This document shows, in pieces, positions 33,613-43,839 of a DNA stretch of 64,000 nt (position 1 is the stretch's first letter; the number at the start of each line of letters is the position of its first letter). Origin of the DNA: Ruminococcus flavefaciens ATCC 19208 (GTDB lineage Bacteria; Bacillota; Clostridia; Oscillospirales; Ruminococcaceae). The DNA lies in the NCBI RefSeq assembly GCF_000518765.1, contig NZ_JAEF01000007.1, positions 180,305 to 244,304 on the forward strand, written 5' to 3'. Position numbers and translations under genes: made by a program. Under the pieces are notes generated by a model. The model saw nothing but the letters and a program-made list of their open reading frames with translations. It was not told where the DNA came from and made no database searches.

Positions 33613-34140
33613 TTATTCGTAATATATATCTTCATCAAGTTCATCAAGTTCTTCAAATTCATCAAGTTCTTCAAGTTTCTCAAGAAACTCGTTGATGCAA
33701 TTTTCTGCATAGCAATACTCATCATCGTAATTACGCTCATGAGTTTCTTCTAACCATGCTTCAAGCAATCGAGGATATACTTCCTCAATATAAGCTTCAG
33801 CATCTATTTCTGTAACATAATTAATATCGATGTTTTTCTTTACTGCAATCTCCTCAAGAACATCATACATTCCTTCTGATTTTAACAATGTAAGAGCATT
33901 GCCAATTATTGCCCACGCCCCACGTTGATATCCGCCACATCCAAAAATGACATAGTAATTATCAAAAACGATTTTATTTCTACTACAGCCAAATTCGCTT
34001 TTAAATGAAACTTTTTCTGCCTCATCAACAAAGAGTAAAAGCTCACAATAATACGAACTGTGAGCATATTTGTCGTAATGATCAACGATTGCATCAGCAA
34101 TTATCTCGTAATTTCTTATTATTATTTCTTCAATATTCAT
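33613..34140 (-). CDS. Unknown protein with acidic repeat tail
   Basis: A 175-residue protein with AGGAGGTG before ATG 34140. The main part contains YYVIFGCGGYQRGAWAIIG and many aromatic residues. The last 30 residues are almost all Glu, Asp and Leu in short direct repeats (LEELDEFEELDELDED), arising from a small DNA repeat of the CAAGTTCTTCAA type on the plus strand. Acidic tails are common in anti-restriction and DNA-mimic proteins, but nothing else supports that. I do not recognise the family. Confidence 0.65.
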   Translation of the reverse strand: MNIEEIIIRNYEIIADAIVDHYDKYAHSSYYCELLLFVDEAEKVSFKSEFGCSRNKIVFDNYYVIFGCGGYQRGAWAIIGNALTLLKSEGMYDVLEEIAVKKNIDINYVTEIDAEAYIEEVYPRLLEAWLEETHERNYDDEYCYAENCINEFLEKLEELDEFEELDELDEDIYYE

Positions 34141-34649
34141 TTCTTCACCTCCTGTTGTATAATCTAAAAGATAAGAGATATATGTTAAAAAACGATGGAT
34201 CTCTACATTTCATTATAATACCTCCAATTTCACATCCTAAAGCAAGAAATAAAACAAAAAAGGAGCAACCAAATTAAAAATGATAATAAAATCATTAATT
34301 CATTAGAATAAATGATTTTGTCTTATCAATCTTTAATTAGTTTGCTCCTAATTAATTCACTTTAGGCTGGCAACATGCTATAATATCAAAACATAAAGAA
34401 TCATGTTTCATATTATAGCTACACTTATAACTTATATAAGTATAATATCACTTATCAAGCCATTTGTCAATAATAATACACTTATTTTTATTATTAATCA
34501 AATTCAGTAAAAATAATTGTAATTATGTAAAACGTCTAAAAAAATGGTACGAAAGTACGTATACAATTGAATTATAAAAATACAATAAATAACACAAAGG
34601 CTCGCCAAGCGGCGAGCCTTCAACATAGAATTATCAGTTATTTTTTCTT
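34141..34649. other. AT-rich intergenic region
   Basis: About 80% AT, no gene seen. A perfect terminator AAGGCTCGCC - AAGC - GGCGAGCCTT at 34597-34620 serves the minus-strand LRR gene. The inverted segments AAGTGTAGC/GCTACACTT-like near 34420-34445 may belong to the upstream promoter of 34140. Confidence 0.6.
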
Positions 34650-37600
34650 TCACTTTCTTTTATTTATATATTCTGCTAAAGATATGATATTCTCTTTAGT
34701 AGTAGATAGATAAGCGTAATAGGCCATTATATTTGAAGCATCAACCGCATTTACCTGCCCATCGTTATTTACATCGGCTGATAATTTCTGAGCTTCGTTG
34801 TATCCTCCATCTTTATTCGTGGATATCATGGCATAATATGCAAGTACTGATGATGCATCTACAGCGTTTATTTGACCATCGTCATTTACATCTCCCAGAT
34901 TATACTCAATTTGACTGCTTTGAAGTGTTGTTGTCGTTGTTTGATTAGTTGTTTGCGATGAAGTTGTTGTTAATGTGCCTATGGATACAAATTCTAAGCC
35001 ATTTTTATCAGCATATTCTTTTGCTGTTGATTCGTTATAACCGTATATTTTGACTTTTGTGTCAGTTGCGAGATCTTCTATTTTGCATCTAGGATTTTTT
35101 ATTGTTATTGAATTTAGATTACTACAACAAGAGAATGCCCAGGCTTTAATGCTTGTAACATTTTCTGGAATGATTATTGAATCAAGCTCTTCACAGAATA
35201 TAAATGAACCTTCACCGATACTTTTTACTGTATTTGGAACTACAATATCTCCTTTGCAAGCGGTACCGTCAATCAAAGTATCGTTTAATACAACCATTCC
35301 ATAAGCTTTTTTTAAGCTTTCAAGCCATTTGGTAGAACGAAATGCACAAGATCCGAGACTTGGAATATAATCATGGAAAATGACATTTGTCAGCTCGTAA
35401 CACCCATCAAACGCACCTCTTTCAATAATAGTAACTGAATTTGGTATGTCAATCGATTTTATATTATCGCAATAAATGAAAGTGTCAGCTTCGATTTTCC
35501 TAATTGAATTTGATAGTTTAACATACTCTAATTCTCTACAACCAGCAAATGCATTTTTACCGATTTCTGTAACAGAATCAGGAATTTCTATTGATTTTAG
35601 ATTTGTACAATGAGAGAAGGCATTTTCATGAATTTTTGTTACAGAATTTGGAATCTTAATTGATTTAAGTTGCGTATTACCATCAGGTCCATTATAAAGA
35701 AAAGCATCTACGCCTATTTCAGTAACAGATTCAGGAATCTGTATATCTCCGGAGCATTTAATACCAGAAATAAGTATTCCATTTATTATTACTAACGGAT
35801 TTTCTTTTTCCTTTTCTATGAACCATTTTGTAGAATTAAATGCCTTTGAACCAATTGTTGTTACAGAATTAGGTATTATAATTGATTCAAGCATTGTGCA
35901 CCCTTCAAAAGCTCTGTCACTAATCTCACTTACAGAATCGGGAATCTCAATTGATTCCAATTTTTTGCAATTTGCAAACGCACCTGCATCAATTTTTATA
36001 ACAGTATTGGATATTTTTACGGAAGACAAATTTTGACAGTAACTGAAGTTATTACCAATACTTGTAATTCCATTTGATATTTCAATCCGATTTACCTTAC
36101 CCGATTCTTTCCAAAGCATGCTGTTAAAATTCAAATTCCCTTCTCCATCGAAAGACAAAACGCCATTTGAATATAAAGTAAAAGTAATGTTTTCACCGCA
36201 TTTACCAGTTACTTCAACCATTTTTTGGGGAGTTGTAATAGTAGTTGTGTAATTAGTAACTGAAGTAAAAGTTGATTGCTTTGTGGTAATGGATGTTGTG
36301 ATATTAGTGCTTTCCAATGAACTAATAATTACGAAATCATTGCCATTCCTATTAGCAAATTCTTCTGCTGTTGAATTGGCGTAACCACATATAACTGTAT
36401 TTGAATTATATTTTAAAGCGGTATTATTTATTGTGCATTTGGGATTATTAATAGTAATCATATTAAGATTTTTACATCTAAAAAATGCCTCATCTTCAAT
36501 TATGTTAACGGAATTTGGTATTACAATAGATTGGAGATTATCACAATCCCGAAATGCTACTGGTTCAATTTCTTTAATAGAATTTGGTAATTCTATTGAT
36601 AGAAGATTTCTACACTCGTTAAATAAACCATAACTAATTTTTGTAAGGGAATTAGGTAATACAATTGATTTTAAACTTTCACATTGGTGAAATGCAAATT
36701 CGCCTATTTCTGTAACAGAATCAGGAATTAAAATTGATTGTAGATTTTTACACTCCCAAAATGCATAGTCATCAATGCTGGTAATGCCATCTGAAATAAC
36801 AACCTTTTTTATTTCATAATCAAATCCCCATGAATTATATACTTCTTTTTTTAATCCCCCTACACCATTAAAATATAATGTTCCATCAATATCAAGTTTA
36901 AATGATATATTCTCTCCACATTTGCCTGTGGTTACAGAACGTTGCGAGGTACTTGTAATTCCTTTTGTTGTTGTCAATGTAGTTCTAGTCGAAGTACAAA
37001 ATGTAGTAGTGGTAGTGATATTTTTAGTAGTTGTTGTGGTGGTGGTTTGAGAGTCTATAGCTTCAAATGAACGATTATATTTTTTGGCATATTCTTCGGC
37101 CGTTGAACCACGTAGTCCCTTTATAAAATGGCTACTTATTGTTGTTTCTGAATCATAAATTTCACAGTTAGGATTTCTTATTGTAATAGAATCAAAATTC
37201 GTGGCACTATTCAATGCAAGAATACCTAACTTTTTAACATTATAAGGTATGTCAATAGATTTTATATTGATACAATTATAAAATGCTTCCGAATTAATAA
37301 AAGAAACATTAGATGGTATATTAATACTTTTTAAATTAGTACAATTGTAAAATATATTATTTTCAATACCTGTAAGCAAATTTGGAAGATTAACTGATGT
37401 TAAATTAATACAATTTGCAAAAGCACCACTCCCTATTTCTGTTACAGAATCTGGAATACTGATTGATGATAGGGATTTACATAATCTAAACGCTGAAGCA
37501 TTTATTATAGTTATAGATGAAGGAATATTAATTTGAATGAGATTTGTGCAAGAGAAAAAAGCGCAATATCCAATATTTTGTATTCCATCCGGAAGAGAAA

Positions 37601-38549
37601 CTGATATAAGACTATCACAGCTGGCAAATGCATATTTGCCAATACTTTTAAGTGAACTTGAAATAATTACTGATGTAACATTTGAATAACAGTAAAAAGA
37701 AAAATCTCCTATTTCTTCTATACCTTCCATTATTATTATTTTTTGGATTTTGGCTTTTTTATTATACCAAGGACAATTCTTATTATCAGATACATCCAGC
37801 TTACCGTTCCCACTTATGGTCAAAGTTCCAAAATCATCAATTTGATACTTTAAATCATTTTTTAATGTTCCACTTTCAGATAATTTAATTGTTGTAGTAG
37901 TTGTTGTTGTTTTAGGAGGGGGTGTGGTTGTTTGTGAATTGGAAGTTCCTTGTCCATCAATTGGGGAAAATTTGTAACCACATTCTGCAGCATACTCTTC
38001 TGCTGTTGAACCTTTATAACCATAAATTGTTCCTGTAAAAATACCCGAAGAATTACAAATAGTGTCTGAATCACCATATATCTGGCAATCCGGGTTATAA
38101 AAATATATTGATTTAAGCTTAGAACAATTTTTAAAAGAATTAGAACCTAATTTTTTAACATTTTTGGGAATAGAAACGGTTTCAATATTGGTATCTTGCA
38201 ACGCTCCACCTAATACTGAATTAGTTTTTATTTCAATAACAGTATCAGGAATAATCAATTTAGTTATAGGAGCACCTTTTAATGCAGCACCTGAAATGTA
38301 CTTAACAGGCTTATTATTTACATACGATTCCAATCCTTTAAATTCAGAACCTCGCATCATAGCTGTAGCAACTTTTTCGCTATAACCAATTGCTTCAACA
38401 TAATTATCGTATACACGATACACAAATTCAGCATTGTCTGTAACATCTATGCTAGCAGATAAAGAAACCATCTTGGGTGGAAATATAGTTAATAAACTTA
38501 TAAACATGATTATCGATGTAAAAACCGAGAACATTTTATTTTTTTTCAT
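34650..38549 (-). CDS. Large secreted BspA-type leucine-rich repeat protein with dockerin
   Basis: A 1299-residue protein. A signal peptide (KMFSVFTSIIMFISLLTIFPP) is followed by many BspA/TpLRR repeats of about 23 residues (consensus LxSIxIPdSVTxIGxxAFxxCxn), in three blocks divided by Thr-rich linkers (TTTTTTT stretches) and short beta domains beginning with GKCGEN(I/A)(S/T)F. The C-terminus is a type I dockerin with two calcium loops (GDVNDDGQINAVDASS and ADVNNDGQVNAVDASN). It would attach to a cellulosome scaffold or cell-surface cohesin. A likely promoter (TTGCAA - 17 bp - TATAAA) lies upstream. A shorter relative is at 50522-52927. Confidence 0.92.
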   Translation of the reverse strand: MKKNKMFSVFTSIIMFISLLTIFPPKMVSLSASIDVTDNAEFVYRVYDNYVEAIGYSEKVATAMMRGSEFKGLESYVNNKPVKYISGAALKGAPITKLIIPDTVIEIKTNSVLGGALQDTNIETVSIPKNVKKLGSNSFKNCSKLKSIYFYNPDCQIYGDSDTICNSSGIFTGTIYGYKGSTAEEYAAECGYKFSPIDGQGTSNSQTTTPPPKTTTTTTTIKLSESGTLKNDLKYQIDDFGTLTISGNGKLDVSDNKNCPWYNKKAKIQKIIIMEGIEEIGDFSFYCYSNVTSVIISSSLKSIGKYAFASCDSLISVSLPDGIQNIGYCAFFSCTNLIQINIPSSITIINASAFRLCKSLSSISIPDSVTEIGSGAFANCINLTSVNLPNLLTGIENNIFYNCTNLKSINIPSNVSFINSEAFYNCINIKSIDIPYNVKKLGILALNSATNFDSITIRNPNCEIYDSETTISSHFIKGLRGSTAEEYAKKYNRSFEAIDSQTTTTTTTKNITTTTTFCTSTRTTLTTTKGITSTSQRSVTTGKCGENISFKLDIDGTLYFNGVGGLKKEVYNSWGFDYEIKKVVISDGITSIDDYAFWECKNLQSILIPDSVTEIGEFAFHQCESLKSIVLPNSLTKISYGLFNECRNLLSIELPNSIKEIEPVAFRDCDNLQSIVIPNSVNIIEDEAFFRCKNLNMITINNPKCTINNTALKYNSNTVICGYANSTAEEFANRNGNDFVIISSLESTNITTSITTKQSTFTSVTNYTTTITTPQKMVEVTGKCGENITFTLYSNGVLSFDGEGNLNFNSMLWKESGKVNRIEISNGITSIGNNFSYCQNLSSVKISNTVIKIDAGAFANCKKLESIEIPDSVSEISDRAFEGCTMLESIIIPNSVTTIGSKAFNSTKWFIEKEKENPLVIINGILISGIKCSGDIQIPESVTEIGVDAFLYNGPDGNTQLKSIKIPNSVTKIHENAFSHCTNLKSIEIPDSVTEIGKNAFAGCRELEYVKLSNSIRKIEADTFIYCDNIKSIDIPNSVTIIERGAFDGCYELTNVIFHDYIPSLGSCAFRSTKWLESLKKAYGMVVLNDTLIDGTACKGDIVVPNTVKSIGEGSFIFCEELDSIIIPENVTSIKAWAFSCCSNLNSITIKNPRCKIEDLATDTKVKIYGYNESTAKEYADKNGLEFVSIGTLTTTSSQTTNQTTTTTLQSSQIEYNLGDVNDDGQINAVDASSVLAYYAMISTNKDGGYNEAQKLSADVNNDGQVNAVDASNIMAYYAYLSTTKENIISLAEYINKRK

Positions 38550-38822
38550 TATATTACCTCCTGTTGATTCATGAACTACAAAAAGAAGAAGTTTAGATTG
38601 CTTTATATACTAATTGTATCATTTTTGCAATATTACTTCAAGAATATTCTATGAATAAAACGCCATAAATAGATATTTGTAGTATTGTACAATCAGACAG
38701 TGCTGCAGTTGTACATTATGACATGTATAAAAGGCTATAATTTGTCAAATTATAGGCTTTTTATACTTATCGGAAAACCTATATCCAGAAACTAAAAACC
38801 GACAAATAAACATATTAAAAAT

Positions 38823-38840
38823 CCGGGGCATCAGCCCCGG
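38823..38840 (-). terminator. CCGGGGC hairpin
   Basis: CCGGGGC - ATCA - GCCCCGG, with TTTTTAAT on the minus strand. It lies in the divergent 38550-38976 gap, where I see no gene besides promoters; the same kind of hairpin follows hsdR. Confidence 0.5.
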
Positions 38841-38902
38841 AAAGATATATTTCTTATGCTGTAAAATGCTCTTTAATTTAGCATAAATTCATAAAATAAC
38901 AA

Positions 38903-38931
38903 TTGTATTCCTGTTGGGAATATGATATAAT
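38903..38931 (+). promoter_or_regulatory. Promoter of the type I restriction operon
   Basis: TTGTAT (38903-38908), 17-bp spacer, TATAAT (38926-38931). The spacer holds ATTCC-TGTTG-GGAAT, a possible operator. Confidence 0.65.
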
Positions 38932-38976
38932 TAAATAAATATAACCTCACTGTTTGTGAGCTTACGGAGGAATACA

Positions 38977-40512
38977 ATGATAACAGGCGTCATTAAGAAT
39001 AAAATCGACAAGATATGGACTGATATTTGGGCAGGCGGCATCACAAATCCGCTTACTGTAATAGAACAGCTCACATACCTCATGTTCATCCGCTCACTTG
39101 ATGAGAAGGAGCTTGAGAACGAGGAATTTGCCAACATGACAGGTGAGACTGCTGACCTCATATTCCCACAGTCTGAGATAGGACAGGCTATGCGCTGGAG
39201 CAAGTTCAAGAACAGAGACTCCCGTGAGATCTTCGACCTCATTTCCCAGAGAGTATTTCCGGCGGTAAAAAAGATGAAATACGGCAAGCTCCCTGACTTC
39301 AACGACAAGGGCGAGCTTATTGAGATAGCTGACCGCGCTGACGCGGAGCAGGTTCAGACCGCTTTCTCACGCTATATGGACAGTGCTGTGTTCGTTATAC
39401 CCAATCCGCAGGTGCTACAGAAGATAATCACAGGTCTGGACGACCTATACGAACATGATATCGCCGACCTCGATATGCAGGGCGACCTCTACGAGTATAT
39501 GCTTGGCAAGCTCAGCACAGCAGGTCAGAACGGCCAGTTCCGTACTCCAAAGCATATCCGTGAGATGATGGTGGAGCTGGTTGCGCCGACTCCCGATGAC
39601 CTTATATGCGATCCTGCCTGCGGTACTGCCGGATTCCTCGTTTCTGCGGCTGAGTATATCCGCAGGCACTATGAGGACACTATGACCGACGAGCAGTGGG
39701 AGAACTTCTCCAACAGGACCTTCACAGGCTATGACACCGATCACACTATGCTCCGTATATCTGCTATGAACCTCATGCTGCACTCAATAACCAATCCAGA
39801 TATCGACTACAAGGACAGCGTTTCCAAGCAGAACAACGTCAGCGGCAAATATACCGTATGCCTTGCAAATCCGCCTTTCAAGGGCACTGTTGACGCCGAG
39901 AGCATCAATGATAACCTCAAAGCTGTCACCAACACCAAAAAGACGGAGCTTCTCTTCCTTGCGCTGTTTCTGCGCCTGCTCCAGAAGGGCGGACGCTGTG
40001 CGTGTATCGTTCCCGACGGCGTGCTTTTCGGCTCGTCAAAGGCTCACAAGGCTATCCGTCAGGAGCTTATCGAGAATCATCAGCTCAAGGCCGTTATCTC
40101 CATGCCCAGCGGCGTATTCAAGCCCTATGCAGGAGTTTCCACGGCTGTGCTTGTATTTGTCAAGACTGACGCAGGCGGAACGGATAACGTGTGGTTCTAT
40201 GATATGAAGGCGGACGGCTTCTCCCTCGATGACAAGCGTTCGGAGATAGCCGAGAACGATATTCCCGATATTATTTCCCGTTTCCATAACCCTGACGGTG
40301 AAAAGGACAGGGAGCGCACTGAGCAGAGCTTTTTCGTGTCTAAGCAGGAGATAGTTGACAACGACTACGACCTGTCCATAAACAAGTACAAGAAGACCGA
40401 ATATGTGGCGGTGGAGTACCCTCCCACGGGCGAGATAATGGCAGACCTTGACGGCTTATATAAGGAGCTTGGCGGCTTGCTTGAGGAGTTGGGAGGAGCG
40501 CTGAATGGCTAA
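38977..40512 (+). CDS. hsdM: Type I restriction-modification DNA methyltransferase (M subunit)
   Basis: A 511-residue protein starting at ATG 38977 with ACGGAGG upstream. The helical N-terminal HsdM domain (WAGGITNPLTVIEQLTYLMFIRSLDE) is followed by the N6-adenine methylase: GQFRTPKHIREMMVELV, SAM-binding DPACGTAGFLV near 212-222 and the catalytic NPPF at 297-300. It modifies adenine within the site chosen by HsdS and is also needed for cleavage. Its end overlaps hsdS by 8 bp. The gene has the same moderate GC as hsdR, higher than the genes between. Confidence 0.96.
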   Translation: MITGVIKNKIDKIWTDIWAGGITNPLTVIEQLTYLMFIRSLDEKELENEEFANMTGETADLIFPQSEIGQAMRWSKFKNRDSREIFDLISQRVFPAVKKMKYGKLPDFNDKGELIEIADRADAEQVQTAFSRYMDSAVFVIPNPQVLQKIITGLDDLYEHDIADLDMQGDLYEYMLGKLSTAGQNGQFRTPKHIREMMVELVAPTPDDLICDPACGTAGFLVSAAEYIRRHYEDTMTDEQWENFSNRTFTGYDTDHTMLRISAMNLMLHSITNPDIDYKDSVSKQNNVSGKYTVCLANPPFKGTVDAESINDNLKAVTNTKKTELLFLALFLRLLQKGGRCACIVPDGVLFGSSKAHKAIRQELIENHQLKAVISMPSGVFKPYAGVSTAVLVFVKTDAGGTDNVWFYDMKADGFSLDDKRSEIAENDIPDIISRFHNPDGEKDRERTEQSFFVSKQEIVDNDYDLSINKYKKTEYVAVEYPPTGEIMADLDGLYKELGGLLEELGGALNG

Positions 40513-41650
40513 GTTAGGAAAAGTATGTGATGTTAGAGACGGAACGCATGATTCGCCAAAATACGTCGATAATGGTTTTCCTTTAATCACATCTAAAAAT
40601 CTATCATCAGGTTCAATTGACTTTTCAGACGTAAATTACATATCAGAAGAAGATTATACTAAAATAAACCAGCGCTCTAAAGTTGATATCGGCGATATTA
40701 TAATGCCGATGATAGGTACTATTGGAAACCCAGTTATTGTTGATATTGAACCAGTATTTGCGATAAAAAATGTATCACTAATAAAATTTATAAATGAAGA
40801 AGTATATAATAGATACATTTTATATGTGCTTGATAGTGATTATTTCAAAAGATATATTGATGATAAAAATAGAGGTGGAACACAGAAATTTATTTCTCTA
40901 AACGATATAAGAGAATTTGATTTTGTATTGCCTGATTTATTAACCCAGCGAAAAATCGCCTCCAACCTCGACAAAGTGACACACACCATTGACCTCTGCA
41001 ACGCTATCCTTGAAAAGCTTGATATGCTCGTCAAATCACGGTTTGTGGAGATGTTTGGGGATATGAGCCTTAATTCGAACAGATGGAAGCAAACTTCCTT
41101 GGGAGATGCTTGTGATGTTAGAGACGGCACCCACGATTCGCCAAAATACTATTTAGAAGGATATCCATTGGTAACATCAAAAAATCTTACCGATGGTGAA
41201 ATTGATTTTACAGATTGTAGTTTGATTACTGAAGAAGACTATCGAAAAATAAACCAGCGCTCAAAAGTAGACATAGGGGATATTTTGATGCCAATGATTG
41301 GCACAGTTGGAAATCCAGTAATCGTGAATGTTAAGGCGGAATTTGCTATAAAAAATGTTGCCCTTATAAAGTTTAGAGAAGAATCCCCTGTCATCAACAT
41401 TTTTGTGAAGGCACTGTTGGAATCCGATTATTTTGATAGAGCTGTATTAAGCAAAGTGAGAGGTGGAACGCAGAAGTTTATTTCGCTTGGAGACATCCGA
41501 AAACTTGAATTCAGCTTACCACCAATCGAGTTACAAAATCAATTCGCTGCCTTTGTAGAACAGACCGACAAATCTAAATCAGTCGTAAAAAAGTTGCTTG
41601 AAAAGGCTGAAATGCTCAAAAAAGCACTGATGCAGGAGTATTTTGTATAA
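40505..41650 (+). CDS. hsdS: Type I restriction specificity subunit with twin target domains
   Basis: A 381-residue protein. Two target-recognition domains are present, as usual, but they are near copies: residues 6-150 and 195-345 both contain CDVRDGTHDSPKY, then TSKNL, INQRSKVDIGDI(I/L)MPMIGT and RGGTQKFISL. Conserved helices (KIASNLDKVTHTIDLCNAILEKLD and QFAAFVEQTDKSKSVVKKLLEKAE) separate and end them. Such symmetry predicts a target made of the same half-site twice, read in inverted orientation across the spacer. It may have arisen by duplication of one half. It overlaps hsdM. Confidence 0.94.
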   Translation: MAKLGKVCDVRDGTHDSPKYVDNGFPLITSKNLSSGSIDFSDVNYISEEDYTKINQRSKVDIGDIIMPMIGTIGNPVIVDIEPVFAIKNVSLIKFINEEVYNRYILYVLDSDYFKRYIDDKNRGGTQKFISLNDIREFDFVLPDLLTQRKIASNLDKVTHTIDLCNAILEKLDMLVKSRFVEMFGDMSLNSNRWKQTSLGDACDVRDGTHDSPKYYLEGYPLVTSKNLTDGEIDFTDCSLITEEDYRKINQRSKVDIGDILMPMIGTVGNPVIVNVKAEFAIKNVALIKFREESPVINIFVKALLESDYFDRAVLSKVRGGTQKFISLGDIRKLEFSLPPIELQNQFAAFVEQTDKSKSVVKKLLEKAEMLKKALMQEYFV

Positions 41651-41660
41651 AGGAGAATTT

Positions 41661-42494
41661 ATGATTAATCAAGGAAAAGACAAGCTATATGATGATTTTT
41701 TAAAGGAGCCTACAAAAGATAATTTTCGTATTTTCTTACAGAATACATTAGGTGAAATGGACGAAGTCGATTTTAAAGAAAAATGGATAGAAAAAGGTCA
41801 TCTTGCAAAAACCCTTCTTGCAATGGCGAATTCTCGCGGCGGTATAATTGTTGTAGGTGTAAAAGAAGAAAAAGACGGTAAATTAACAGCTAAGGGACTT
41901 GAAGAATTCAAGGATAAGGCAGTTATCAATAATGAAATATCTAAATATATACCTCCTGAACTTGATTATGTAATTTACGATTTTAGTTATGATACGTCTG
42001 AATATGAGGCTGTAAAAGGGAAAAAATTCCAATTACTATTTGTTCATGATACACCTGAAAGATTACCATTTATATCTAGAAATGAAACAGATAACTTAGT
42101 TAAAGATACAATATATATTCGCCGTGGTACAAAATGTGAAAAGGCATCAGCATCTGAAATAGAAATGCTTTTAGATGCCAAAATAGAGACTATATTTAAG
42201 GGCGATTCTGATTTATCATTAAATCAGCATCTCGAACAATTAAAAATTCTTTATAATGAACTCCCTCAAAAAATAAAGGTTCTTGTAAGAAAAGGAATAA
42301 AATATCAAGATATTGTAAATCCATTTTCTAGCGTACTTCAAGCCCTTAAAGAATACAAATTAAATCTGGGAATACTTAATGAGTATGAAGAAACAAATAA
42401 TCCTGATTATCCAGAAGAAAGCTATGAAGCTTTTATAAATCGTATGATTAAACTAAAGAAACTGAAGATTGAAAAGTATCTTGACTTAAAGTAA
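41661..42494 (+). CDS. AlbA_2/Schlafen-domain protein
   Basis: A 277-residue protein starting at ATG 41661 (AAAGGAG upstream), 10 bp after hsdS. The first 160 residues match the AlbA_2 domain: EMDEVDFKEKWIEKGHLAKTLLAMANSRGGIIVVGVKEE with the conserved E-K and the GG(I/V)(I/V)xxGV loop, followed by FISRNETDNLVKDTIYIRRGTKCEKAS, as in the AlbA_2 C-terminal part. The rest is helical and not recognised. AlbA_2 genes often ride in type I restriction loci, where they may regulate or assist defence. AT-rich compared with hsdM. Confidence 0.82.
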   Translation: MINQGKDKLYDDFLKEPTKDNFRIFLQNTLGEMDEVDFKEKWIEKGHLAKTLLAMANSRGGIIVVGVKEEKDGKLTAKGLEEFKDKAVINNEISKYIPPELDYVIYDFSYDTSEYEAVKGKKFQLLFVHDTPERLPFISRNETDNLVKDTIYIRRGTKCEKASASEIEMLLDAKIETIFKGDSDLSLNQHLEQLKILYNELPQKIKVLVRKGIKYQDIVNPFSSVLQALKEYKLNLGILNEYEETNNPDYPEESYEAFINRMIKLKKLKIEKYLDLK

Positions 42495-42534
42495 AATATG
42501 TCTTGAATTTAGTCTATTTAAGGAGTGTGAACCT

Positions 42535-42633
42535 ATGACCAACTGTGGATTTCTCAGCGCTATAACTGAACATGTCCTGTTTACACAGCTGATATTGAAG
42601 CATAAACCTTATAGATTCCATTTTGTGTACTAA
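42535..42633 (+). pseudogene. Vestigial 5' end of a second hsdR
   Basis: After TAAGGAG an ATG opens MTNCGFLSAITEHVLFT, which matches the start of the intact HsdR at 45182 (MSNFGFLAEITEYTMFS) residue by residue. One base later the frame is lost; shifting it gives ADIEA, equal to AAIEA in HsdR, then a TAA. About 20 codons of an old hsdR start are therefore left. It marks where a hsdR once followed the AlbA_2 gene before the three-gene cassette came in. Confidence 0.7.
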
Positions 42634-42657
42634 TACGTATATTATGGAGGAATAACA

Positions 42658-43824
42658 ATGCCTACTACCAGAAAAACAAAAGAAGATAAGCCAGTACTTG
42701 CTATTTGCTATGATTTTGATAAAACTCTATCTCCTGATGATATGCAGGCACAAGGTTACATACAGTCAGTTTACGATGGAGATATTAAATCATTTTGGGA
42801 AGAATCAAATAAGATGGCGGAAGATAATGAAATGGATACCAATCTTGCCTATATGTATAAAATGGTAAGAAAGGCACGCGGACGTATTGTACTCACTCAA
42901 AAGAGCTTGCGAGAATATGGTGAAAAAGTGCAATTGTTCCCTGGAGTTGAAGAATGGTTTGAACGAATTAGAGCTTATGGTGCTGATAAAGGTGTTATAG
43001 TAGAGCATTATATTATTTCTTCTGGATTAAAAGAGATGATAGAAGGAACCTCTGTTGCAAAAGCGGGGGCCTTTGAGAAAATATACGCCAGTTCTTTTAT
43101 GTTTGATGATGATGATGTTCCGATATGGCCAGCACAGGTAATAAATTATACAAATAAAACGCAGTTCCTATTCAGGATTGAGAAAGGTGTTCTTGATGTC
43201 AATGATTCAGGTGTAAATGATTATTTCTCTCCTGAAGATCTTCGTTTGCCGTTCAGAAATATGGTATATATCGGCGACAGTGATACAGATATTCCATGTA
43301 TGAAACTGGTAAACATTAATGGTGGACACTCAATAGGTGTATATAATAATGACACCCTTGACAAGACGAAGGTTTATAAAATGATTCATGATAAGCGTAT
43401 TAAATACTTTGCTCCTGCTGATTATACTGAAAATTCAAAGCTTGATTCTTTAGTGAAAGCGATTATTGATCGCACAGCAGCAAACGAAGTACTCGAAAAT
43501 ATATATTTTGATTGTAAAAAAGAACGCGATCAGAATGATATAAGGAAAGCAAATAACGAAGAAAAGCGCAAAAGATTGGATTTGATTATTTCTTTATATG
43601 GTAGCTGCAATTTTAACACTACACATACAATCATTAGAAAACTCAGTAAAATAGAAGGATGGGAGCCTGACGAAATAGATATGCTTTGTGAGATTGCTTT
43701 GAATAATAATCAAGTTGGGTTCATAATTAATGACCATGATTTGAAAGCGTTCTACAAATCTTTGATTAGACAGCTACCTGAACCAACTGAATATTCTAGG
43801 AAAATCGAAAAATGTTTTGAATAA
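42658..43824 (+). CDS. HAD-superfamily phosphatase of a defence cassette
   Basis: A 388-residue protein with TGGAGG before the ATG. HAD motif I is CYDFDKTLS (Asp19, Asp21), motif II probably YIISSGLKEM, and motif IV YIGDSDTDIPCM (206-213). The cap contains FDDDDVPIWPAQVINYTNKTQ. The C-terminal 120 residues are helical (HTIIRKLSKIEGWEPDEIDML...) and not part of the HAD fold. The expected activity is phosphate-ester hydrolysis. It is AT-rich and starts the three-gene cassette between hsdS and hsdR. HAD proteins of this size are known beside restriction systems, with no firm function. Confidence 0.82.
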   Translation: MPTTRKTKEDKPVLAICYDFDKTLSPDDMQAQGYIQSVYDGDIKSFWEESNKMAEDNEMDTNLAYMYKMVRKARGRIVLTQKSLREYGEKVQLFPGVEEWFERIRAYGADKGVIVEHYIISSGLKEMIEGTSVAKAGAFEKIYASSFMFDDDDVPIWPAQVINYTNKTQFLFRIEKGVLDVNDSGVNDYFSPEDLRLPFRNMVYIGDSDTDIPCMKLVNINGGHSIGVYNNDTLDKTKVYKMIHDKRIKYFAPADYTENSKLDSLVKAIIDRTAANEVLENIYFDCKKERDQNDIRKANNEEKRKRLDLIISLYGSCNFNTTHTIIRKLSKIEGWEPDEIDMLCEIALNNNQVGFIINDHDLKAFYKSLIRQLPEPTEYSRKIEKCFE

Positions 43825-43839
43825 AAATGGAGAATGGAT

